A DNA stretch of 35,189 bases, taken from IMG/VR virus record IMGVR_UViG_3300027573_000488, positions 1-35,189 of that record; one strand, 5' to 3'. A program made the position numbers and the translations under genes. Under the pieces are notes generated by a model. That model was not told the origin of the DNA. It searched no databases and was given only the letters and a program-made list of their open reading frames with translations. How positions within the stretch are numbered: position 1 is the first letter of the stretch; each line of letters opens with the position of its first letter. The DNA comes from a virus. Shown here piece after piece: positions 28,949-35,189 of this stretch.

Positions 28949-31900
28949 CTAAGCGACCTTGACCAGGATAACCCACGAGGGACGAATCCAAAGGTTCTGA
29001 GAGGTAACTTTCAGACCTTGAATTGAGAAGGTCCCGCTATCCGACACGATGATGACTCCGGCAATTCTCTGCCACCCAATATCAGCCGACACGATGTTGA
29101 AGACAACACCCGGAGTAGCCTTCGCAGTCGTGCGCCCGGAGCGAAGAACTGTTGGCTGTGCGGCTGACTGCGTGCCAATCGTCATGAAGTCGATCGTGGT
29201 CACGGTGCCAGTGTATTGTACTCCAAACTGACATCCATTCGTGCCTGTTGAGCACATCGACTGGATGTAGGCTTCGAACATATACGTTCCAGCAGTAATT
29301 CCGGCGAGGGTCAATCCTCCAATGTCAACGAGGGAGGTAGAGGTAATCTGCTGCTGGGCTCCCTGTGCCCCGAAGAAGGATGCAGCGATAGCCCCTTGAG
29401 ATCCCTGTACGCCTTGAGTACCTTGTGTTCCCTGGGTTCCTTGAGTTCCCTGCGCGCCCTGTGCGCCTGCTGGCCCTTGAACTCCACTCGTCAGCGACGG
29501 GCGGAACGGAAGAACGATCCCACTCGTCGATGCCATCGCGAAGAGAAGGGGGTTGGAATACAACGGGGGTTCAGTAACCGTGAGCGCCCCCGCCGTCGCA
29601 GCAGACACGTAGTAGTATTGCCCCCCAGTCAGCCCACTGAGCCCACCGATCGGCCCGAGCATCACATAGGTGAATTGATCGGCACTCGCTACGGATGAAA
29701 CGATCGCAATGCCCAGTGTGTTCGCGCTATCAGCCTTCGCTTTCGCCCACGACGTGCCATTGTGATAGATCGCATCCTGCACCGCGAATCCATGAGCAAC
29801 TTGGGACACGTTGATCGATGTTCCAACGCCCTGTGGACCTTGCGGTCCCATCGCCCCGTCGAGTCCATCTTCTCCATTGATCCCCGGAACGCCGTTGATT
29901 CCAGCAACGCCCTGAGCACCACTAGCACCTTGAGTTCCCTGCGCGCCTTGGGCTCCTTGATTACCTTGAAAGCCTTGGTTCCCTTGAAATCCCTGATTCC
30001 CTTGGAAACCTTGCGTTCCTTGGTTTCCCTGCGTCCCCTGGGTTCCTTGAAATCCTTGTGTTCCCTGACTACCCGTCGCTCCTTGCGCTCCTGGAGGCCC
30101 ATCCGCACCATCGGCCCCATCCGCACCATCCATTCCGATGATGCCGGGGGTTCCTTGGAATCCCTGAAAACCCTGTGCGCCCTGATTCCCTTGGGTACCT
30201 TGAAATCCTTGAAACCCTTGAAATCCCTGCACTCCCTGCGCTCCACTGGCACCCTGTGCGCCTTGTGCTCCCGCATCGCCTTGAGCGCCGGTTGAGCCCT
30301 GTACACCTTGCGTTCCTTGATTGCCTTGTGTTCCTTGAGTGCCTTGAGTTCCCTGAGATCCCTGCAAACCTGTGGCCCCTTGGAACCCCTGCGACCCCAT
30401 TTCTCCATCGATCCCATCCTGTCCAGGCGAACCGATAGAGCCTTGATTCCCCTGAAATCCTTGCGAGCCGCTAGCACCTTGAGCCCCAGCAGATCCCTGC
30501 GTACCCTGAGAACCTTGAGCACCCTGTGCTCCTTGAGGACCTTGCACCCCACTGGTGAGCGAGGGCCGGAACGGCAACACGATTCCCGTCGTCGCTGACG
30601 TAGCGATGAGTAGCGGATTGGAATATAGGGGAGGTTCTGTCGGAGTGAGAGCGCCAGCGGTTGCTGCGGAGACGTAATAGTATTGCCCGCCGGTTAAGCC
30701 ACTGAGACCTGTGACCGGCCCATCCTGGACGAAGGTGAAGTTATCAACATCGGTAACAACTTTGACAAGGCCGATCCCGAGGGTCGTTGCTGCATCCGCC
30801 TTCGCTTTCTGATAATCGGTGCCGTTGAAGTAAATCGCATCGCCAACGACGAAGCCATGACCCGTTTGGTTGACGCTGATTGCTCCGCTACCGCCCGCGC
30901 CTTGGAAGCCCTGATTGCCCTGATAGCCCTGTGGCCCTGCGAGTCCTGCTTCGCCATCGTTCCCATCGGTGCCGGGAATTCCAGGAACACCAATAGCCCC
31001 TTGAGCTCCCTGTGATCCAGTTGCCCCTTGAACACCTTGAGTCCCCTGAAAGCCTTGAGTACCTTGATCCCCTTGGGCACCAGTAGCTCCTTGAATTCCT
31101 TGTACCCCTTGAAATCCCTGGTTGCCCTGAAATCCTTGGAATCCCTGATCCCCTTGGGTTCCTTGAGTACCTTGGAAACCTTGTAAACCTTGCACACCCT
31201 GCGGTCCCGCAGGTCCGGCCTCTCCGTCTTCTCCATCGGCTCCGGTTGCACCTGTAGCGCCCTGTGATCCAGTTGCTCCAGTAACACCTTGCGTTCCCTG
31301 GAAACCCTGTGTTCCTTGAGCGCCGGTATCACCTTGAAATCCCTGCGGACCTTGGGCTCCGGTAGTTCCCTGAAAACCCTGTGTGCCCTGTGCTCCCTGT
31401 ACTCCTTGCGATCCTTGGCTCCCTTGCAGTCCCTGTGGCCCCTGCGGTCCTCGTATCGGCCCCACATCGACGAACTGCACGCCATCCCAGACCCATCCAT
31501 TCCCCGTGTCGGCGGCGATGTACATATCACCGACAGCGTGTGGACCGGGGAGAGCGATGATCGCGGCGGAGTCAGGCTCCGTGCCCTTGATCGTGACGCC
31601 GCTGCCAGTTGATCCTTGAACGCCTTGTGTGCCCTGCGGACCAGCAGCACCTTGGAACCCTTGAAATCCTTGCGCCCCTTGATTGCCTTGAAATCCCTGA
31701 GTTCCTTGGGCTCCAGTGTCTCCTTGTGCCCCAGTTGTGCCTTGGTCCCCTTGGAACCCCTGGAATCCCTGAGTGCCCTGTACTCCCGTTGCTCCCTGCG
31801 GACCTTGGCTACCAGTAGTGCCTTGAAATCCTTGAACACCCTGAAATCCCTGTGTCCCCTGTGGACCCGCCGATCCCTGTGCTCCGACACTCCCTTGAAA

Positions 31901-31993
31901 CCCTTGTGCCCCCTGCGTTCCTTGTGGACCTTGTGCGCCCTGTGGCCCAGCACCTCCCCCACCTGTCCCGACATTGGACTGATAAATCGGCAC
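28949..31993 (-). CDS. Long collagen-like fibre protein with duplicated globular domain
   Basis: The 1014-residue protein starts at GTG 31993, with GGAG 6 nt upstream. It is mostly Gly-X-Gln triplets ([19 protein letters not shown]). Residues 14-130 are collagen 1; 131-180 a spacer ([18 protein letters not shown]); 181-360 collagen 2; about 361-482 globular A; 483-719 collagen 3; 720-836 globular B; 837-870 collagen 4; 871-1014 a beta-rich end ([20 protein letters not shown]). Copies A and B share [21 protein letters not shown] and PPLYSNPLL, and [14 protein letters not shown]. The Y position is usually Q, as in bacterial collagen without prolyl hydroxylase. Such trimers form long rod-like phage fibres. 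It precedes, in the same operon, the glycosyltransferase gene. Confidence 0.9.
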   Translation of the reverse strand: MPIYQSNVGTGGGGAGPQGAQGPQGTQGAQGFQGSVGAQGSAGPQGTQGFQGVQGFQGTTGSQGPQGATGVQGTQGFQGFQGDQGTTGAQGDTGAQGTQGFQGNQGAQGFQGFQGAAGPQGTQGVQGSTGSGVTIKGTEPDSAAIIALPGPHAVGDMYIAADTGNGWVWDGVQFVDVGPIRGPQGPQGLQGSQGSQGVQGAQGTQGFQGTTGAQGPQGFQGDTGAQGTQGFQGTQGVTGATGSQGATGATGADGEDGEAGPAGPQGVQGLQGFQGTQGTQGDQGFQGFQGNQGFQGVQGIQGATGAQGDQGTQGFQGTQGVQGATGSQGAQGAIGVPGIPGTDGNDGEAGLAGPQGYQGNQGFQGAGGSGAISVNQTGHGFVVGDAIYFNGTDYQKAKADAATTLGIGLVKVVTDVDNFTFVQDGPVTGLSGLTGGQYYYVSAATAGALTPTEPPLYSNPLLIATSATTGIVLPFRPSLTSGVQGPQGAQGAQGSQGTQGSAGAQGASGSQGFQGNQGSIGSPGQDGIDGEMGSQGFQGATGLQGSQGTQGTQGTQGNQGTQGVQGSTGAQGDAGAQGAQGASGAQGVQGFQGFQGFQGTQGNQGAQGFQGFQGTPGIIGMDGADGADGADGPPGAQGATGSQGTQGFQGTQGTQGNQGTQGFQGNQGFQGNQGFQGNQGAQGAQGTQGASGAQGVAGINGVPGINGEDGLDGAMGPQGPQGVGTSINVSQVAHGFAVQDAIYHNGTSWAKAKADSANTLGIAIVSSVASADQFTYVMLGPIGGLSGLTGGQYYYVSAATAGALTVTEPPLYSNPLLFAMASTSGIVLPFRPSLTSGVQGPAGAQGAQGTQGTQGTQGTQGVQGSQGAIAASFFGAQGAQQQITSTSLVDIGGLTLAGITAGTYMFEAYIQSMCSTGTNGCQFGVQYTGTVTTIDFMTIGTQSAAQPTVLRSGRTTAKATPGVVFNIVSADIGWQRIAGVIIVSDSGTFSIQGLKVTSQNLWIRPSWVILVKVA
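29386..31955 (-). repeat. Collagen-type Gly-X-Gln triplet repeat blocks
   Basis: On the minus strand the DNA repeats GGxNNNCAAGGx units, seen on the plus strand as CCTTG, CCCTG and ATCCTTG. Four blocks lie at about 29386-29490, 29836-30545, 30898-31455 and 31610-31955, separated by non-repeat domains. Similar blocks lie in the fibre at 33396-34613 and, in a shorter and more proline-rich form, at 32040-32520. The repeats make many spurious open frames on both strands. Confidence 0.85.
29486..30900 (-). repeat. Two diverged copies of a globular fibre domain
   Basis: A domain of about 117 residues is encoded at about 29486-29835 and again at about 30547-30900. Shared parts include GFxVxDAIYxNGT, KAKADxANTLGIxxV, [21 protein letters not shown] and PPLYSNPLL. 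By eye the DNA differs at many codon third positions while the protein is conserved, so the duplication is old and selected. Confidence 0.75.
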
Positions 31994-32011
31994 ATGCGAC
32001 TCCGGGCTATC

Positions 32012-32557
32012 TTAGGTGAGGGCTTTCTTTACGAGCTGGGCAATGAGATTAGCAAGGTCATCGACACTAACGGTTCCGGGAGGGCCTTGGGGACCGGCAG
32101 GTCCAACCGTTCCCGATGAACCTTGAACTCCCTGTGGACCGGGGACACCCTCCCCTTGCAATCCCTGGAAACCTTGTGGTCCAACATCTCCCTTTGGCCC
32201 CACGTCCCCACGAGCGCCCTGAGGGCCTAACGATCCAGCAGGTCCAGTTGATCCTTGTGGCCCCACAGTACCCGTCGCGCCCGCTGCACCTTGTGTTCCC
32301 TGAGATCCAGCGGTCCCTTGAGATCCCTGTGGTCCCTGATTCCCCGTGAGCCCACGTTCTCCCACAGGTCCAGGAGGCCCGATGAATCCAGTTGCCCCTT
32401 GAAACCCAGTCGTTCCCTGAATCCCATGAGGCCCCTCAGATCCACGAGGGCCAGTGAGACCTTGGGGACCGATAGCTCCCGGTTCTCCTTGCGGACCCTG
32501 AGATCCCTGCGGTCCAGCTACCGCAATCGTATCGTCCTTCGTTCCACGTATTGCCAT
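32012..32557 (-). CDS. Second collagen-like protein with C-terminal helix
   Basis: ATG at 32557 follows GGAGGGAGCT; an in-frame ATG at 32713 lies in the previous gene. The 181-residue protein has a short head ([18 protein letters not shown]), then a collagen region of about 140 residues with more classical Gly-Pro-rich triplets ([13 protein letters not shown]), and ends in a short amphipathic helix ([19 protein letters not shown]) that could trimerise it. It may be a second, thinner fibre or a link to the large fibre gene, which starts 18 nt downstream. Confidence 0.82.
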   Translation of the reverse strand: MAIRGTKDDTIAVAGPQGSQGPQGEPGAIGPQGLTGPRGSEGPHGIQGTTGFQGATGFIGPPGPVGERGLTGNQGPQGSQGTAGSQGTQGAAGATGTVGPQGSTGPAGSLGPQGARGDVGPKGDVGPQGFQGLQGEGVPGPQGVQGSSGTVGPAGPQGPPGTVSVDDLANLIAQLVKKALT

Positions 32558-32567
32558 AGCTCCCTCC

Positions 32568-32909
32568 TCAGACCTTGAGAACGCTGATCCGTACTTTCTT
32601 GGTCCCGGTTGAAGCATCGACCACATAATCCCTCGGATCGACGCAGTTTGCATTCGTGCCAGATGTGAACGCGATGTACTCCCTCGCGGCGAGCGTTGTC
32701 CCTCGGGTGTCATCGTTAGCCGCTACCAGATCCCGATCGCCCACATAGATCAGATCCGAACCATTCCCCTCATGCGCTTGGAAATACAGTGTGTTCACGT
32801 AGCAACTCCCCTTCGAAGGATCAAGGAGAGTGGCGAAAGCAGTAGCGAGAAGTACCGGAGTCCCGGAAGTCACGGCAATCACGCCCAGCACTTGATAAGA
32901 TCGAAGCAT
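32568..32909 (-). CDS. Small all-beta virion-type protein
   Basis: ATG at 32909 follows GGAGGATGAGTCT. The 113-residue product has a beta-like sequence ([52 protein letters not shown]) and two cysteines (GSC, NANC). Its position between collagen-like genes suggests a decoration or fibre-linked protein. No known family recognised. Confidence 0.7.
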   Translation of the reverse strand: MLRSYQVLGVIAVTSGTPVLLATAFATLLDPSKGSCYVNTLYFQAHEGNGSDLIYVGDRDLVAANDDTRGTTLAAREYIAFTSGTNANCVDPRDYVVDASTGTKKVRISVLKV

Positions 32910-32936
32910 AGACTCATCCTCCGTTATTCAATGTAA

Positions 32937-33314
32937 TTAAGCCCCTACTCCAATCTCACCCTCACCTTGGATCGTGAGAGAAGTTGCTGCCGACGCGCCA
33001 CCCACGAGGAAATCCGCCGTCCCCAATCGCATCGTCCCGAACCAGTCATACGCGCTATTCGCGGCTACACTCTGCGCGATCCCGATGACTTCGGTTCCGG
33101 CTGCGTTCCCACCCGTCGCTCCCAGCCACAGAGAGAATGTCACCGCGCCTCCGGTCTTATTCACAATCCGAATGTGCTTGAGAGTAATGTTGAGAACGGC
33201 ATAGGGAGCCGATGTGCTCGCGACCCCACCCGTCGTTGTGCCGGGGTTGAGAATATTCGTGGTCAGCGTGTTCGACATCGCTACCGGGCCGAACCTGAAA
33301 GTCATGTTCTGCAT
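32937..33314 (-). CDS. Small all-beta virion-type protein
   Basis: ATG at 33314 follows GAGGAGACACC. The 125-residue product is Thr/Gly/Ala-rich and beta-like (AVLNITLKHIRIVNKTGG, AVTFSLWLGATGGNAAG, ATSLTIQGEGEIGVGA). The HIRIVNKTGGAVTFSLWLG phrase resembles small virion decoration or tail proteins. It follows the only sizeable gap in this operon, which holds a promoter-like sequence. Confidence 0.7.
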   Translation of the reverse strand: MQNMTFRFGPVAMSNTLTTNILNPGTTTGGVASTSAPYAVLNITLKHIRIVNKTGGAVTFSLWLGATGGNAAGTEVIGIAQSVAANSAYDWFGTMRLGTADFLVGGASAATSLTIQGEGEIGVGA

Positions 33315-33325
33315 GGTGTCTCCTC

Positions 33326-33365
33326 AGCGCTTGGCGCTATACGTCGGGATTTGAATGAAAGTCAA
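33326..33365 (-). promoter_or_regulatory. Promoter-like sequence with hairpin at the start site
   Basis: On the minus strand TTGACT (33365-33360) and TATAGC (33341-33336) are 18 nt apart, within the 81-nt gap 33315-33395, the largest in the right block. AGCGC-TTG-GCGCT (33326-33338) is a small hairpin that overlaps the -10 and the expected start of the transcript. It could begin the late transcript for 33314 and downstream genes. Spacing is 1 nt above the ideal. Confidence 0.45.
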
Positions 33366-33395
33366 GGGAATCATACACTACTCCGCTATCAACCC

Positions 33396-34613
33396 CTACG
33401 TTTCCTTCCAATGAAGGAGGGTCGTTTGGACCGTGTAAGTCGCATCATTCGCTTCCACGAAGAACCCGATCTGATCGGCGGTGAGGAAATCAGTCCGGCC
33501 AATGGTATGAATCTGCAACCAGTTCTGTCCATCCGCTCCAATGCGGCAGATGCGATTGGCTCCATCGTCGGTGAACTGAAGCCACAGCGGGTTGATGCTA
33601 TACAACGCGAGCGGGGTATCGAGATAATTCGCGCTGAACACCGTAGCGCTCGTCATCTTCGCGATCTGAAGACGAGGGGTTGCGCCTGCCGTATGATAGT
33701 AGCCGAACCGTACGAGTTCTCCCGTAGCCACTTCCCTCCAACAGATCCCGACGATCGGGGAGTTCGTGAGGCCGGTTAGCGGGAGCATCGCGACGGTGAG
33801 GGTGTAGGGGGTTCCCGGAGCACTCTTCACCCGGCACCGCATGTTGATCCCAGCACCTGCGGGACCTTGGAGGTAGATTCCTCCCTTGGTTGTCGAGACC
33901 GTCGCGGTAGATTGATTGACCCATGCGAAGTCTCCATCGACCGGGGGTGTCATGGGAAAGATCGGTCCCCACGGTTCCCACACACTCCCAGTATCGCGTT
34001 CTACATAGAAGCTGTCGGTGGGGAAGAATAAGCGGCCCTGAACTCCAGCAGCGGGGCGACTTGCGTATGTAGAACTCTCAGTCTGCGCTCCCGCCCCTTG
34101 AGAGCCACCCGCTCCAGTGACGCCTTGAAATCCCTGGGGTCCCTGAAATCCTTGGAATCCCTGTACACCTTGCGCTCCTGTCGCACCATCAATCCCATCA
34201 CTCCCATCGAATCCAGGAGGACCTTGAGCACCCGTGTTGCCCTGGAAACCTTGAGCACCCTGTGACCCAGCGGCTCCAGCATCTCCCTGACTTCCTTGAA
34301 CACCTTGGAATCCCTGTGGCCCCTGAGAGCCTTGACTCCCTTGAAAACCCTGTGGACCTTGGCTTCCCGTCGATCCTTGGAATCCTTGAAAGCCTTGATT
34401 ACCTTGTGATCCCTGCGATCCTTGAAACCCCTGATCTCCTTGAGTTCCCTGGATACCCTGCGTTCCTTGCGTACCCTGGGGGCCAACATCTCCCTGAAAT
34501 CCCTGTGCTCCCTGGGGTCCGCCAAATGCACCCTGTGGACCTTGACTACCCTGAGCACCCTGTGCGCCCTGCGATCCACTGCCCCCCGTACCTATGGGTC
34601 TCATTCCACTCAT
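33396..34613 (-). CDS. Collagen-like fibre with C-terminal globular domain
   Basis: ATG at 34613 overlaps the previous stop (ATGA). The 405-residue protein has a Gly-rich head, about 165 residues of Gly-X-Gln collagen-like triplets ([39 protein letters not shown]), and a C-terminal globular part of about 230 residues (GRLFFPTDSFYVERDTGSVW, MRCRVKSAPGTPYTLTVAML, FTDDGANRICRIGADGQNW). The end has a lectin-like beta-sandwich look (ConA/LamG-like guess). It is probably a tail or head fibre with a receptor-binding tip. Confidence 0.88.
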   Translation of the reverse strand: MSGMRPIGTGGSGSQGAQGAQGSQGPQGAFGGPQGAQGFQGDVGPQGTQGTQGIQGTQGDQGFQGSQGSQGNQGFQGFQGSTGSQGPQGFQGSQGSQGPQGFQGVQGSQGDAGAAGSQGAQGFQGNTGAQGPPGFDGSDGIDGATGAQGVQGFQGFQGPQGFQGVTGAGGSQGAGAQTESSTYASRPAAGVQGRLFFPTDSFYVERDTGSVWEPWGPIFPMTPPVDGDFAWVNQSTATVSTTKGGIYLQGPAGAGINMRCRVKSAPGTPYTLTVAMLPLTGLTNSPIVGICWREVATGELVRFGYYHTAGATPRLQIAKMTSATVFSANYLDTPLALYSINPLWLQFTDDGANRICRIGADGQNWLQIHTIGRTDFLTADQIGFFVEANDATYTVQTTLLHWKET

Positions 34614-34990
34614 GAGAGGATGATCCCCGTCATTCCGGCAATCGCAAGCACGCGAGTATCACTCACGGGTTGCCAGATGATGACCGTCGCCGTATTAGCG
34701 GTTAAATCCAAATTGAGATTCGCGGAGTCTTGGAACTTCGCAGGCCAGCTCACAGCCCACCCACCAACAGCATCTTGAATGAGTATTGTCATCAGCGGCT
34801 TTCCAATGAACGTGGGGATGTTCATGATCCGCGTTCCGGATAGAACGAATTCCCTCACGTCCCACTGCCGGTCGCGGAGGGAGAACATATTGTCCTCCGC
34901 AATGCGCCAAGCCTCTTTCAGTTCGGAGGGAATCTCCTTCGAGAACCGCTCGCTGACGTAGTACCGTTCCTTCGCGCGCGGCTCGTTCAT
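34610..34990 (-). CDS. Hypothetical virion-operon protein
   Basis: ATG at 34990 overlaps the previous TGA (34987-34989). The 126-residue product has a helical N-terminal half (ERYYVSERFSKEIPSELKEA) and a beta-rich second half (FIGKPLMTILIQDAVGGWAV, ANTATVIIWQPVSDTRVLAI). Alternatives are open: a small tail or head protein. It is coupled to the collagen-like fibre gene downstream. Confidence 0.7.
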   Translation of the reverse strand: MNEPRAKERYYVSERFSKEIPSELKEAWRIAEDNMFSLRDRQWDVREFVLSGTRIMNIPTFIGKPLMTILIQDAVGGWAVSWPAKFQDSANLNLDLTANTATVIIWQPVSDTRVLAIAGMTGIILS

Positions 34991-35189
34991 ATCTGCGCGC
35001 CTCGCTCGAAGCTAGGTCCACCTTGCGGTCGCACGAGGGAGTACGCGGAGTCATCCCCCCACGATTTCAAGCGCACCTCGAAATCCTTCTGATACAACCG
35101 GAAGGGGACGGTATAGTTCAACACATCCGGAGGGGTGCGAGGGGGGCACTCACCCGGCGGCAGCGGAGGAATTGGCGGGGGATTCTCAG
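34987..35189 (-). CDS. 3' end of a hypothetical virion-operon protein (truncated by window edge)
   Basis: An open frame runs in from the right edge on the minus strand and stops with TGA at 34987-34989. The visible 66 residues start ENPPPIPPLPPGECPPRTPP, a proline-rich linker, followed by LNYTVPFRLYQKDFEVRLKS and a short end (GGPSFERGAQI). Proline-rich linkers often join phage structural domains. The stop is coupled to the next ATG. The start lies outside the window. Confidence 0.6.
   Translation of the reverse strand, partial: ENPPPIPPLPPGECPPRTPPDVLNYTVPFRLYQKDFEVRLKSWGDDSAYSLVRPQGGPSFERGAQI

Noticed and set aside
29386-31955. CRISPR-like periodic repeats
   Set aside because: The periodicity is 9-nt collagen coding repeats in one open frame, not repeat-spacer units with conserved repeats; no cas genes nearby.
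30694-31995. Long open frame (433 codons) overlapping the big collagen-like gene on the same strand, with an ATG beside the GTG start
   Set aside because: It is the other frame of the Gly-X-Gln repeats (basic, Lys/Arg-rich, no hydrophobic core); the GTG frame gives the coherent collagen pattern and domain order.
29396-32119. Plus-strand frames rich in SLxSLxxL, seemingly leucine-rich repeats
   Set aside because: They are antisense to the collagen triplets, so the leucine pattern is created by the repeat DNA and has no start-site support.
32967-33779. 270-codon plus-strand frame
   Set aside because: Arg/His-rich, spans the ends of two minus-strand genes and has no motif; antisense shadow.
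1-35189. Diversity-generating retroelement for fibre variation
   Set aside because: No reverse-transcriptase gene or template/variable repeat pair was seen, though fibres are present.

Overview
The window looks like part of a tailed double-stranded DNA bacteriophage genome, probably an environmental phage with no close textbook relative. The signs are dense gene packing, ATGA/TGATG start-stop overlaps, strong Shine-Dalgarno (SD) sites, a replication/recombination block on the plus strand and a long block of virion-type genes on the minus strand. I see no integrase, terminase, portal, capsid, endolysin, tRNA or CRISPR array in these 35 kb, so lifestyle and virion type cannot be decided here. 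The host is a bacterium; a Flp-type pilin gene embedded in the phage genes is the only host hint.

Left block, plus strand (1-18100): small unknown genes, some with zinc-ribbon-like cysteines; a UvrD/PcrA-like SF1 helicase (1641-3143); a gene-free region with an inverted array of CCGTACC/GGTACGG sites beside an AT-rich stretch, my best origin candidate (3240-3449); one minus-strand RepA/DnaB-like RecA-fold ATPase (3450-4514); then a coiled-coil protein, a PKD + parallel beta-helix protein (5751-7607), a run of very small overlapping genes, a long coiled-coil repeat protein (8631-10010), a likely DNA-binding regulator behind a promoter with a palindromic operator, a RecB/Cas4-like nuclease (10290-11672), a Sak4-like P-loop ATPase (11806-12582), a possible ssDNA-binding protein, a Flp pilin-like gene (14792-14974) and a large three-domain protein that fuses family 4 uracil-DNA glycosylase, 3'-5' exonuclease and family A DNA polymerase (15036-17900).

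Right block, minus strand (35189 down to 18160): one nearly gapless run of genes. In transcription order it has two small unknown genes, a collagen-like fibre (33396-34613), two small beta-rich proteins, a second collagen-like protein, a 1014-residue collagen-like fibre with a duplicated globular insert (28949-31993), two further beta-rich proteins, a glycosyltransferase-methyltransferase fusion (26041-27318), three large internal-virion-like proteins (one split by an apparent frameshift near 23207), and at the end small membrane and lipoprotein genes. The two blocks converge at about 18100-18160.

The most novel ideas are: (1) three collagen-like fibres co-transcribed with a GT2-methyltransferase fusion, which could decorate the fibres or host glycans; (2) the inverted GTAC iteron array; (3) the UDG-exo-PolA fusion with a Cys4 insertion; (4) the pilin gene; and (5) a hydrophobic 49-codon gene with a good SD embedded out of frame in the beta-helix gene. 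Functions come from recognising motifs by eye; no database search was run.
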